From contig CM039509.1 in assembly GCA_022432975.1 (NCBI GenBank), positions 24,707,432-24,771,431 of the forward strand: a stretch of DNA of 64,000 nt, written 5' to 3'. This document shows positions 35,424 to 46,473 of this stretch, piece after piece. Position 1 is the first letter of the stretch, and the number at the start of each line of letters is the position of its first letter. Made by a program: the position numbers and the translations under genes. Under the pieces are notes generated by a model that saw only the letters and a list, made by a program, of their open reading frames with translations, was not told the origin of the DNA and ran no database searches. The DNA is from Begonia masoniana. Its lineage: Eukaryota; Streptophyta; Magnoliopsida; Cucurbitales; Begoniaceae.

Positions 35424-37439
35424 GGTAATTAAGGAAGCTAATGTTAGTATTTAAAGATAAAACATCCCTTTCATTTCCTTCCAGCCGACTTCTCTCTCTT
35501 TTTTTACAATTTCTCCTTCCCTTCAGCGACTTCCCTTTCGCGCAGCCGCGGTTTCCTCGCAACCGATTCTTCTCCGTTTTCTTCAAGATTCAATCCCTAG
35601 GTAAGGTTTTAAGTATTCTGGACAGTTAACCTCGATTTGGATTTCGCATTGGTTCGGGTTTGAAGTTCTAAGGCTTGAAAATGTTAGAGTAATGTTAGTA
35701 TTTATATGACTGTTGTATCATTGGCTTAGATGTTGGAATGCAGGACGTTATTGATGATAGGTTGAGAAATACTGAATGTTGGTTTAAGTTCTGGTGGACG
35801 AAGGATTTAAAATGCCATTGATGCTTTTGGAGATAAAGATATGAACTTAAGGTGTTCGTTGGAATGCTTAATAACTATAAACCGAATTCTTAAGGGGGTT
35901 ACCTTAGTTAAAAACTTAACCGGTTTTGATTTTAGAATATTTAGGATTGATTTTAACATTGTAATGTGAAATGCTTTAGGTGAAGAAGGTCTAAAGTGAA
36001 GTGCACGGATGCTAAGGAAGTCAGGTAAGTGGGTGTGTAGGCTTTTGGCCATTAGGGCCCTACATCACCAGGGTACTAAGAAATTTGTTCTTATGTTTAT
36101 TTCTTGATTTATGAATGTTTGAGTGTTAGGTTGTGATGAATAGAGTAGCATTATGATATGTCATATGATGATGGCTCATTTTCTATAGTGTGATGTTTTA
36201 TGTCTCATTCTCTCATGCATCATGTTTTTCCTCCAAGGGCATATGAAATATTTTTACATGAACGATGTCGGTAAAAAGAAGTAAAGAACATGTAATGTAT
36301 ACAATGGTCCAGTGCGGGTAGTAAGCAAGTATGACACAGGGCATGTTTATGGCAAGTTATGTGGTCTACGAGGTAGACGATGGCAAGTTATGTGGTCTAC
36401 GAGGTAGACGAGGGCAAGTTAGTGCCTGTGCCTACTCTTGCGTAAATCCTCCTTTTTCCTTATATACGAAACAAGAACATAAACACGAACATGATATTTA
36501 TGTATATAATATGAATATGAACATGATTTTCACGAAGTACGCATTCATGAGCATTTATGTATATGTTGCACTTCTTACTAAGCAATAGGCTTATAGTTTA
36601 AACCTTATGATGTAGGTAACGAATTGGAGGGTGAGGATTGCAAGCCAAATGACGATGTTTAAGTCGGGTTGCTGGAGGATACTCATAGCGTGAATTTTTG
36701 GCTGGAAAGCAATTTGACCCGAGGTGCTCTTAGTCTGTTATGATTTAAGAAAAAGAAATGGAAGTATAAGTAGAAAAGAATCTTGATGTTTATGTGTTAT
36801 AAAGGATTTTAAGATTTAAGGTTTTCTGTCTGTTCTCTTAAGTCTTCCGCTACGTACACTATGTTTTTTTTATGAGTAAAATGGTTTTTATATGAAATGA
36901 GATGTGAGAATATTTATAGAGTCAGTTCCAGAGAGTTAGCAGAACGTTTGCCAGGGAGGGTGATCGATCAGTTGTCTATGTGTCCTGTTTTGTAAGTAAA
37001 AACAATCGTCCAAAGTTGTCGTCCAAAGTTGTCGTCCAAAGTTGTATTCCAAAGCTGAGAACAATGAAGTCTGGACGATGTAGTCTGGACAAGGTAGTCA
37101 CGCGAACTGTGAGAGTCACGTGGTCTGTGGACGATAAATTTAAGTAAGTCTGTGGACGATGGGTCTGTATAACCCGTAAGTAACGAAGTCACGTGGTATG
37201 TTAACGATAAAGTCACGTGGTCTGTGGATGATAAGTTTAAGTAAGTCTATGGACGTTTGTCTGTGGATGATGGGTTTATGTAACCTGTGAGTAATGAAGT
37301 CACGTGGTCTGTTAACGATAAAGTCACGTGGTATGTGGACGATAAGTTTAAGTGAGTCTATGGACGTTTGTCTGTGGACGATGGGTTTATGTAACCCGTG
37401 AGTAATGAAGTCACGTGGACAAATGATAAAGTCACGTGG
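35424..37439 (+). repeat. Middle segment of solo LTR J
   Basis: It contains a CTAGGTAAGG donor-like site (35601), mini-exon 35980-36024 with GTAAGTGG after it, GGCCATTAGGGCCCTACATC, a short GTGGTCTACGAGGTAGACGA duplication (about 36360-36410), TTACTAAGC and TGATGTAG ending at 36615. No coding homology. Confidence 0.85.
37010..37439 (+). repeat. GTGGACGA-type array of J
   Basis: Units of about 120 bp combine GTCACGTGGTCTGTGGACGA, TAAGTTTAAGTAAGTCTATG, GACGTTTGTCTGTGGACGAT and GGGTTTATGTAACCCGTGAG. L interrupts the array and it resumes at 39473-39700. The same vocabulary appears reversed in F and G, matching their opposite orientation. Confidence 0.88.
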
Positions 37440-39467
37440 TGTAATGCCCCGAGTTTTCTGAACCCGGTTCGCTACTCAAAACATTGAACAGAACTAAGAA
37501 ATTTTGAGAAAATTTAAAAACTTCGCTCGAAGGTCAAAATTCGACATTTAATTAAAAACATCAAAAACTTGCAGTGGAAAAATCATATATATAAAACAGG
37601 GTTAAATAAAACTATAAAACAATATTTAGGTAACAGTTAAAATAGTAGAAACAATCGGCCAAAAGAAACGCGGCATAAAGGCGCTGAATATTTAATTGTC
37701 TTAAATTTGAATACATCTACCGCCAAACAGTGTCATCGGTAGAGGCATAAACAGAAGACTTCTACCTGTAAACAGTGTCAGCGGTAGAGGCAGAAACAGA
37801 AGAGTCTCAGCGGTAGAAGTAGAGACAGAGTACATCATCTGCTACCGACATCCACCGCTCACATCAGCCAAACGACACATCGACTTCTCACATCTACCGC
37901 TCACATCCATCGCTCACATCTGCCGATTGACACATCTATTTCTCACATCAACCGATAGACAACATCTACCGATAGACAACTTCTACCAGTGAACAGTAAC
38001 ACTCAACTCATACACCCAACTTCTACCGATAGACAACATCCACCGGTAAAAAGTTTCTACCGGTAAACAACTTCTACCGATAGACAACATAACAGCGGAT
38101 CAACCATTACATTCCAAGCTAAGAACAACTCCGACTGCTAAAAGAACTTGTAAATTTTACTGCAAACATTCAAAATAACGTAAGACCACAATTTTCTAAA
38201 ATCCAGAATAGCAAACTTCAACTAAAACCAAATCATGTTTTCATAATCAGAAAAGAAAACCCCAAAAGTGTTGAAAACATCAAAACTACTGCTGTCATTA
38301 AAATCCTCAGCACACTTCAACAAAACACCTAATCATTGAGACTTCACAATTGACAATAGTTAAACCGCCTCATCAGAGCACCAAACAGTGGCCTAGAAGT
38401 GCTCCATCAACTTCACCTATTCATCAGTAAACTCCGAGAATTCACCTACTGTAACCTCAGTACCTACATCACAAAACTCATTTATTAGCCTAATGCTAAG
38501 TAAGTAGAGCAAACATGAAATGATATGCTGAAACATAAATCCTAGTCATGCAATTTCTACTTTCACAACTCAGTTGAATTCATAAACGTTCTCTGCTGAT
38601 CTGATCCTTCTGTCCATTGGGAAGTGGATCAATTTTCCCAAAGTCATACATCCTCTAACTCGATTAAGGGGTGGATTAGTTCCCTTAATAGCTGATCTGA
38701 TCCCTCTGTTCGATGGGAGGTGGATCAATTTTTCCAAAGTCATACATCCTCTTCTCGATTAAGGGGCGAATTAGTTCCCTTAATAGTTTGTCTGATACAA
38801 CCTGTTCATGCCTCACCATGTCATTATATGTAAATTCATTTTCGTACTCATTCAATAAAATATGATGCATAACATACTGAAAGCATTCAAACATGCATAA
38901 ACCTACTATTTTGTGATGTAGGCCCGAAGGCGCACACAAACCCTACTTACCTGGCTTCCTGGAAAAGCTTGGTTTCGAACTACTTCGGGTTTTGCTCAAC
39001 TTAAAACCGTAGACAGAGTATTAGTTAGATCTTTGCTAAACTTCATCCTAAACTATTCCAGAAATCTAAAGAAACTAGTTGGAAGCTCAGTTCCTCGAGC
39101 ATTCTCGATTCATCCCAAAACTCGAACTCAGCTCTCACTCACAGCATTCCTAAAACATTCATTCTACCGTAAACCAATCATCAAATGTATATCCTATATT
39201 TATCCTAAATCATCAGCAAGAAGAAATCAAGGAAGAACTCACCTAAGTTAAAGAAGATTCGGAGAGGAAAAATCGCCTAAAGAGTCGGCTGAGCTGAAAA
39301 AGGAAAGTAATGAAAACTGTGGCGGCTATCCTTCACTAAACCCTTCATTTATAACACATGCTACGCAAATTACACTTATGCCCTTGACTAACAAACTTTA
39401 ACTTATTTAAGCAACCAATCAAAATCACTTAATTCAATAAAATAAGAGCCACATACCGGTTGCTACA
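37440..39467 (-). mobile_element. Element L: solo LTR of the F/G type inside J
   Basis: Exact CGTGG duplications lie at 37435-37439 and 39468-39472. It starts TGTAATGCCCC and ends GGTTGCTACA on the plus strand; orientation is minus from its splice-like signals (exon-like block 39000-38951 ending CCAG before GTAAGTAGG, acceptor near 38467). It is 2028 bp with no coding. Distal sequence matches F and G, but its array is different (see next entry). Confidence 0.9.
37725..38095 (-). repeat. TCTACCGATAGACAACAT array of L
   Basis: Imperfect repeats of CTACCGATAGACAACTTCTA, CATCTACCGCTCACATC and AGCGGTAGAGGCAGAAACAG occupy the position of the GTGGACGA array in F and G. Confidence 0.8.
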
Positions 39468-39986
39468 CGTGGTCTATGGACGATAAGTTTAAGTGAGTCT
39501 ATGGACATTTGTCTGTGGACGATGGGTTTATGTAACCCATGAGTAATGAAGTCACGTGGACAAACAATAAAGTCACATGGTCTGTGGACGAGGAAGCCAC
39601 TCGACCAGAGAGCGATAATGTTTACAGTCTGTGGACGAAAGTGTCGAAGTAGTCTGTGGACAATTAAGTCGCCCGACCTTGTAGATAAGGTTGTTGCCCG
39701 AGTTATGTCGTTCGACTCTGTGGACGAGTATGCCGTCTGATATATGAAAGAGTCGAGTTCAGAGAATTTAAGGTTTTAGTCTGTTGTTCTTTTACACGTC
39801 CACGAGTTTTAGAAGAAAATTCACAAGTAGTTGTTCTGAGATTTAAATGACTAAGTTATGTTGCCTAAGTTGAATGTCCACAGTTTTCTTAAAAAAAAAA
39901 AATCCTTAGTTTTCACGTGTAAAGGTATAAACAAGTCGTGAAGTTATGAAATTTGTCTAGACCCAAAATCGGGTTGTTACATATAG

Positions 39987-40800
39987 AGTATATTTACTCA
40001 AAGTAATATCCATTTATATAGTCGTTACATATGTATTAATCCTCCATTAAGATTCGTAATAGCGCTAGGTATAAAATCTGCTAACCTCTCATATTACATC
40101 TTTATCCTTGACTACCATTAGTTTTTAATTTCATAATTAATTCATAACGTTTATGAATTTGTGTGTTAATTATTCAATCTCTAAACTAACAAATAAAGGA
40201 ATCTTGTAATATGAATTTCATTATATCAATGTTAGCATTCTCAGCTACTAATTTAATTTATTCTTAAAATACAATGCTTATGTAATGTAACTCATACAAA
40301 ACTATACCGAGTAAATAATAGAATAAATTAAATTGAAATAGAAGTCTACTAAATACAATGAATTAAGATCATACATATATGACCATCATTATGATAAAAT
40401 TAATTATTCTTTATTAAACGGATATTATAAGAATAATATAATTTCATCTGGTTCAGTTCTATGTAATCATATTATATAAAATACAATCACTTTATGTCAC
40501 TACACATATAGTCAGAATATGACTTACGTTCTCAATTAAGTGAACTGTATTTATGACTTTATTAATTTGAAGATCATATACTTCAAATATAAGTCATTGA
40601 CTAATATGATTATTTCTTTTTAAATTTAATCCCACATATATCAACTTATATGTAAATTTAAAATTGTAAAAATAATCAATGATTTTACTTTGAATTTTTA
40701 AAGTATATCGAATAATGCAAATATAAAAATTAATTATAAAAATTATTTATTAATTACAAGCAATAAAAATATTTATAACATTTCCTTGTTGGTCACATTA
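39987..40800 (-). repeat. Right part of K
   Basis: AT-rich sequence that continues 10508 after J. It matches 63345-64000 closely over its first 650 bp. It probably ends near 40797. No coding content was seen. Confidence 0.75.
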
Positions 40801-41421
40801 TTCCCAACTATAGTCACTCTAGATTCTTCTACTAATGACAATTCAAAGCCAGAAATGCTACAGGTAAAAGCTAAATGTATCCAAATGTTGAAATATTTGT
40901 TTGTATCATTTTCCAATACAAGTCTTTAACCCGATAAATATTTCAAGAATTATTTGATTGGAAGCCGAAAATAGAGCGTCAATTAGCTGAGATATCGAAT
41001 TCACTGAAAGATGTGAAGGCAGCGTATGCGAAGGAGAGGGATCATTGCAGTCTTATACCCTATCTTGGACTCTAGCTTAGGTACATTGAGGATGAAGTAC
41101 AGATATGCCAAGTTTAGATGTTAGACTCTGCAGAGTGCAGAAAAGCATTTACATGTTAATAGCTTCATTTCCACTTTTTAAGAGCTTAGGATCTGTCTGA
41201 TCTACATGGATGAATCAATCATCTAATCTAGCGTAACATTTAACTTGTTAACAACCTTAAGTTATAAGAATATATTTATATTATATATAAATATTTATTT
41301 GCAGATTTGCACATCTTCCTCAATCAATTCTTGCAGATATTATTAGGAGTATAATTCATCATTTTTTTCTTTTATTTAGAGTTGAAAATAAGGGTGGGAC
41401 CAATCTGATTAGGTCTAGTTT
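40801..41421 (+). other. Unassigned segment with a possible gene-fragment exon
   Basis: Between about 40944 and 41070 the plus strand reads FQELFDWKPKIERQLAEIS and NSLKDVKAAYAKERDHCSLI followed by PYLGL before a stop. The helical, charged composition looks like exon sequence, but the protein was not recognised. The rest is AT-rich and without features. Confidence 0.3.
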
Positions 41422-42391
41422 TATAACGACCCCAAAATTTATTTTTATTTTTTCTCAATTTGAAATCCTAAAAATTTTCCAAAATCGATTTACAAATTAG
41501 ATTAAATCGGATTAATTTTATTAATTCAAAGTCCTTAAAAATAACATAAATTATTTTTATTAGGCAAAATCTTTGAAATAACTATAAATAAATATTTAGA
41601 AAAATTCAATGCTAAACAAACATTAAATAACCTCATTTATTAATTTTAAAACAATAACGTAGTTAATCGAAAAATCCAACAGCTGATAAAATAAATTATT
41701 CAAATGGAAATCAATCTAAAATTAAATACAACTATATATGTAAAATCTTTTTAAATGATATAAAATCATAACCTTAATTTTTATTCAGAACCAACAACAA
41801 CATCCTCCTCTATATGCTCGCCCGCCTCTGGAAAATTCTCGATCAACGTCAGTTCATCCTACGATAAAAATTTACCTACATCACAAAACTGATGCGTGAG
41901 ATAAAGTAAGTAAAAACCCGTGCATGTGATTTTAATTGCATACATTACCCAATTTCATGTTTTAAAAGTTACATACTAGATGAAACTCATTTTTCAATCT
42001 TTACCATGTGTTCAGGCTTTCAGAAAACTAGCAGTTTCTTATCCTAATAAAGTTTCATTAGTCATCTCAATTTATAACTATGCGTTCAGACTTTCAGAGA
42101 ACTAACAGTTTCTTACCCTCGTAAAGTTTCATCAGTCATCTCAATTTATAACCACACATTCAGGCTTTTATTAGTCATCTCATACATTCAGACTCTCATT
42201 AGTCTTCTCATGTTTTCCATCAATTCCATTCATTTTCATGCATTTCATACTCGCATACATTATGTCCTACCATTTTTATATTTCTACATTCCTATGTAAA
42301 ATGTCTATACATGTGTGTTAAAAAAAATAGTAATTGAATAATAAAATACTTTAAAGAAAATAATTTAATAAATGTTTCGTGATGTAGGGCC

Positions 42392-42657
42392 TGTTAGAAT
42401 TTGGTGTGACCCGAATTCTAGTTGGGCCGGGTCGGGCCCGTATATCAATATTAGGGTTTTACGTTTTCTCTTATATATTGATGTTTGAGTCGCAAAACTC
42501 ATTGTACCGAATTTGATATTAGTGATTCTCTCATCTGCCGTGGTTTTTTCCCTTTCTATGGTTTCCACGTAAAATTTGGTGTCCAATATTTTCTCATTTT
42601 TCTTTTTTGGTTTCTCGATCGTTCGTTACAAGTGGATTAGGGCGTCTAATCCAAACA
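42392..42657 (+). repeat. 5' LTR of N
   Basis: TGTTAGAATTTGG to CTAATCCAAACA, 266 bp. It contains TCTTATATATTGATG, a TATA-like segment. Confidence 0.92.
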
Positions 42658-42659
42658 AC

Positions 42660-42671
42660 TGGTATCAGAGC
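42660..42671 (+). other. Primer binding site of N
   Basis: TGGTATCAGAGC two bases after the 5' LTR, a perfect initiator-Met tRNA complement. Confidence 0.92.
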
Positions 42672-43515
42672 TTCATGTTTAAGCATTTTTTAAAAATCAA
42701 GGTTTGATTCTTCGAATGGTATCGATCGATTTGAGTTTTGTAATTTCGGTAAGTGAAATTACAATTTTGGAAGAAAAAAAGAAATTGGAAATAAAAAAAA
42801 AAACAAAAAAAAGGAAAAATGTTTGTTTTTTCTTTTTGGTTGTGTTCTGTTTGCCGTGAAAAACTAGAGAAGCACTGTAGCTTCTTCTTCCCAGAACATA
42901 CCAGCGAAGAACAGAGGCTGATCGACGCCGCCGACCACCGTTGTTCACCAATTCAGAAACTATCAAACGTCGTTCGGAGTTCGCCGCCGAACGGAGAAGC
43001 CGCAAACTGCCGCTCAACCACGAGAAGCCCACTGCGACGCGCCGACGACGCTCTGTTCTCGTACGCCACCACCTCTCGCCACTGCCATCCGCCAAGAACA
43101 GAACCACCGTGACGCGTTCACCATTCGACAGGTTATTGTCGTTGTAGCCGAGCATTGTAGAGAAGACGACGCCCAGTCAATCCTCGTCGTTCTGTCGCAC
43201 CGGAGAGAAACCAGGAATCGCACGACTGTTGTTTGTCGACGGTCGAAGACCCAGAGCAGAGAGGAACTATTTCCTCTTGGAATTTTCACTGTGGTTTTTG
43301 TTTGGAATTTCTCTATTACCGTTGGTGTTAGACATTCTGATATTGAAATTATGTGGCTGGCTGAATTATTGATCGGACTGAATTATTAATCGGGAAACTA
43401 TCTGTAGTTGGGCGAGTTTTATTGTTTCAGAATATTTTGGAGGATTTATTCTGAATATTTGGATTGATTATTGGGGGTTGAATAATTGATCATGAAATAT
43501 CTGTTTTAAGCATTG
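42672..43515 (+). other. Leader between primer site and gag of N
   Basis: About 840 bp of untranslated leader, A-rich at 42770-42820 and then GC-rich at 42900-43260. Apparent open frames on both strands lack family resemblance and are treated as chance. Confidence 0.6.
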
Positions 43516-44214
43516 ATGGTGGGTGACGATAGCACAGGACACATTATTGAAAAATTCGATGGGTCAGTTTTCGCATTCTGGAGAATGCAAATCGAGGATT
43601 ACTTGTACGGGAAAAAACTTCATCTTTCCTTGAGTGCGAAACCAGAGAAGATGGAAGACGATGAATGGAATCTCCTTGATAGACAGGTTTTGGGAGTCAT
43701 CCGGTTAACGCTAGCCAAAAGCGTTGCTCACAACATGACGAAGGAGAAGAACACTGCGAGTCTAATGAAGGCTCTGTCTGATATATACGAGAAACCCTCT
43801 GCGAATAATAAGGTATTTCTTATGAAGAAGCTTTTTAATCTGAAGATGATTGATGGTATTTCTGTTGCAGCGCATCTGAATGAATTCAATACAATTATCA
43901 ATCAATTGCTATCTGTGAAAATTGATTTTGGGGATGAAGTTCGTGCACTAATTTCGTTAGCGTCTCTACAGAACAGCTGGGAGCCTATGAGGGCTACAGT
44001 TAGTAACTCAGTTGGAAGGGCTAAACTGGTATTCACCGATGTGAGGGATCGCATTCTTGTCGAGAAGGTTCATAAGATCGATTCTGGTGAAACATTGACA
44101 GGCTTAGCTTTGAGTGTTGAAAATAAGGGCAGAAGTCAAAGTAAAGGTCCGAGCAATAGAAATCAAAGTCAAAGGAAGTCTGGAAAACACGCCAACTTTG
44201 AGTGTTATTATTAG
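43516..44214 (+). pseudogene. N gag (copia UBN2-type)
   Basis: It begins MVGDDSTGHIIEKFDGSVFA and continues FWRMQIEDYLYGKK, WNLLDRQVLGVIRLTLAKSV, LMKALSDIYEKPSANNKVFL and LFNLKMIDGISVAAHLNEFN. This is the usual copia gag polyprotein order. The ATG at 43516 follows the leader without other good starts. The frame ends at a TAG just inside the zinc knuckle (ECYY then stop), and the sense continues in another frame with KKGHIKRFC, so a frameshift splits the CCHC motif. Confidence 0.9.
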
Positions 44215-45178
44215 CAAGAAAGGACACATAAAGAGATTTTGTCAAAAGTTTCTTCGGGAGAATCTGAATGCCAAAAGAAAGGAAAAGATGTTCGAAGAAG
44301 GTGACACAGGTGAGGAGGCAGCCACAGCCACCGAAGAGTTCTTTAGTGTGTACGACGAGGATGTCGTAAATTTCGCTTGCCAAGATACGAGTTGGGTGAT
44401 CGATAGTGGCGCTTCAATAAATGCCACTTCGCGAAGGGATTTCTTTACGTCATACACTTCGGGAGACTTTGGAAGTGTAAGGATGGGAAATGATGGCATT
44501 GCAAAAGCCATTAGTATGGGAGATGTGCGTTTGGAGACCAACATCGGCAACACTTTGGTTTTGAGAGGTGTGAAGCACATCCCCGACATCCGCAAGAATT
44601 TGGTCTAGACTGGCATGCTCAACGACGAAGGATTTGGCAACACCTTTCGTGATGAAAAATGGAAGCTTACCAGAGGTTCATTGATCGTGGCGAGAGGAGA
44701 AAAATGCTCCTCATTATATGTGATGCACACGAAGATCGTGGATTCCACAATCAATGTGGTGGGTAATAAGGCTGCAAAATTTGTGAATTCACCTTCTAAG
44801 AGAAAGGTTAAAAAGACTTGGAAGAAGTCAGGTTCTTAGGTGAAGTTCAGGTTGGGATCTGAGGGAACATCAGAGCCGGTGAGTCAGCCTATTACAGATG
44901 TTCAGTCATCAGTTTCAGTTTCACGTCAGAATGATATCGTCAAAGGCAGAACCATGTGGAAGGTTAAAACTCTGGGACGATATGATGAAACTGTGGGTTA
45001 TGCATTGAATGTGTTCGATGGTAACGATTCCTATGTGGAGTCTTCAACATGTTCAGATGCAGTTCATTGCGAAAACCCTGATAGTTCAATGGTACCATGG
45101 AGGAGGAGATGCGATTTCTTCGCAAGTAAGTCTCTCAAGTTTAAGCGGGGCTTAAACTTGAATGGTATCGGATGCTGA
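44215..45178 (+). pseudogene. N protease, GAG-pre-integrase and residual tail
   Basis: After the knuckle, protease is recognised by WVIDSGASINATSRRDFF, with VRMGNDGIAKAISMGDVRL and LRGVKHIPDIRKNLV following. A TAG (44606-44608) then precedes GNTFRDEKWKLTRGSLIVAR and CSSLYVMHTK, the copia GAG-pre-integrase pattern. A tail to 45178 (including SEPVSQPITDVQSSVSVSRQ) is not recognised and may be the residue of the polyprotein C terminus left after a large deletion. Confidence 0.85.
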
Positions 45179-45363
45179 GTTGGCTCATCTGGGGCCTTTG
45201 TGGTAGAGGAGCTTTTTTTTAGTGGAGTTTTGCAGATTTGTTTCCTTGCACCGGAATTTCCTTGAAGGTGAAGATTGTCAGAGTTTATTGTTCTGAATTC
45301 ACTTTGGGTTGGGTCGAGTAGCCCGTTTGATCTCTCATGTGGAATTCATGTCAAGGTGGAGTT

Positions 45364-45631
45364 TGATAGAATTTGGTGTGACCCGAATTCTAGTTGGACC
45401 GGGTCGGACCCGTATATCAATATTAAGGTTTTACATTTTCTCTTATATATTGATGTTTGACTCGCAAAACTTATTGTACCGAATTTGATATTAGTGATTC
45501 TCTCTTCTGCCCGTGGTTTTTTCCTTTTCTAGGGTTTCCACGTAAAATTCAATGTCCACTATTTTCTCATTTTTCTTTTTCGGTTTCTCGATCGTTTCAT
45601 TGCAGGTGGATTAGGGCATCTAATCCTAACA
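45364..45631 (+). repeat. 3' LTR of N
   Basis: TGATAGAATTTGG to CTAATCCTAACA, 268 bp, differing from the 5' LTR at scattered sites (for example GGGCCGGGTCGGGCC versus GGACCGGGTCGGACC). Confidence 0.92.
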
Positions 45632-46049
45632 GGGCCTATGGCCAAAACATTGAAAACTTAGTGTTTTACTTACTTTGATTTCGAGAGAGATGGGGAATAG
45701 GATTTTAGGTGTTTTTTCCGAGCGTTAGATTGATCTTCTTTGCCCAAAAATTTAGAGAAATTTAAATTTCTTCGTTCATCACAAAATAATTATTTTGAAA
45801 GTAATTAGGGTAGGGATTCCTTACCAAGAAAATCTTAGCGTTGGATTTTCAGGTCGATTAGGCATCTTTAACGATCCAAAAATTTGGTTGATAGGAACAG
45901 ATTCGAGTTCTGCTTGAGTTTGTTAGACTTGCTTAGTCAACACACTGGTCCGGTTTGGCTCACTTGTTGATCCGGTTCGGTCTGGAGACCATATGAAAAA
46001 ATTTCGGACTCTTCTAGGGTGGAGTGCCAATTTTCAAGTGGCGAATTAG

Positions 46050-46473
46050 CATGACTGAAACTCAAAACCCTCAAGCATACCTCGACGCTCCTACGCCGAA
46101 ATAATAAACTTGCCCCTCATTTACTTCGGACCTTTTGAAGTCGTCGCTAAACTAAGCGATGTGGCTTACAAACTTAGGTTGCCAGATGGTACAAGAATTC
46201 GCCCAGTCGTTAATGTCTCTAAACTCAAGAAAGTGGTAGGATCTCATGTGTCATCCCCAATTCCGGTTATTATTGATAGTGTGGAATCCGCCAACAATCC
46301 TTCCATTGTGGATTAGACTTTGGCTAGACATTTTCAAGCACCATATGAGGAGGTTTTAGTCAAATTGTGTGATCAACCGGCCGAGGAAGCTACTTGAGAA
46401 TCGGTTTCAAGCTTGTAGACTCGTTATCCCACTTTCGACCTTGAGGACAAGGTCGCCTTGAAGGGGGGAGTAC
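46050..46473 (+). pseudogene. Q: gypsy integrase C-terminal fragment
   Basis: Frame-shifted fragments end a gypsy pol: RRNNKLAPH in one frame, then LIYFGPFEVVAKLSDVAYKL, RLPDGTRIRPVVNVSKLKKV and an end reading TFDLEDKVALKGG. This is the SH3-like module and the usual tail of non-Tekay plant gypsy elements. A TAG at 46314 and upstream truncation make it non-functional. A purine tract (AAGGGGGGAG) precedes the LTR. Confidence 0.85.

Larger units (their letters stand above)
10509..39981 (+). mobile_element. Element J: solo gypsy LTR, split by B and L
   Basis: The target duplication TATAG is at 10504-10508 and 39982-39986. J starts TGTAACACCC at 10509 and ends GGGTTGTTACA at 39981. Its own sequence is 10509-10705, 35424-37439 and 39473-39981, about 2.7 kb, with no coding region. 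It carries donor-like CTAGGTAAGG (35601), a mini-exon at 35980-36024, TTACTAAGC and TGATGTAG ending at 36615, then a GTGGACGA array related to F and G. The uninterrupted target site is preserved in K2 at 63340-63344. Confidence 0.9.
9524..40800 (-). mobile_element. Element K: AT-rich copia-like LTR holding the whole J nest
   Basis: Own sequence is 9524-10508 plus 39987 to about 40800. From about 10249 it is closely matched by 63086-64000 in the same order, which proves a dispersed repeat. A TATAAAAG-like box on the minus strand (about 10057) and a CCTAACA end followed by TGGTAT on the minus strand at 9524 suggest a minus-strand LTR. The right end is uncertain, with a candidate ACA near 40797. 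No target duplication was resolved. Copia affiliation is inferred from sequence style only. Confidence 0.5.
42392..45631 (+). mobile_element. Element N: short Ty1/copia element lacking RT
   Basis: Complete ends: 5' LTR 42392-42657, 3' LTR 45364-45631, exact GGGCC duplications (42387-42391 and 45632-45636), Met primer site at 42660 and a purine-rich AAGGTGGAGTTT before the 3' LTR. It has copia gag, protease and a GAG-pre-integrase-like segment, but no integrase core, RT or RNase H. At 3.2 kb it is an internally deleted, non-autonomous derivative. Confidence 0.93.
41422..46040 (-). mobile_element. Element M: minus-strand gypsy-type LTR remnant, split by N
   Basis: It starts TATAACGACCCC at 41422, the complement of the GGGTCGTTATA terminus of other LTRs. 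On the minus strand it shows ATCAAA then GTAAGTAAAA (donor at 45673), GGCCATAG/GGCCCTACATCA across the N site, and TTTGTGATGTAG before GTAAATTT (about 41880). The far border and target duplication were not resolved; 46040 is approximate. An imperfect repeat (CAGGCTTTCAGAAAACTAGC-like units with TCTCAATTTATAAC) lies at about 42010-42200. Confidence 0.6.

Noticed and set aside
42697..43289. Overlapping open frames on both strands in the N leader
   Set aside because: GC-rich untranslated leader between primer site and gag; no family resemblance and opposite-strand frames overlap fully.
44033..44595. Minus-strand frames opposite N gag and protease
   Set aside because: Shadows of the plus-strand copia polyprotein.
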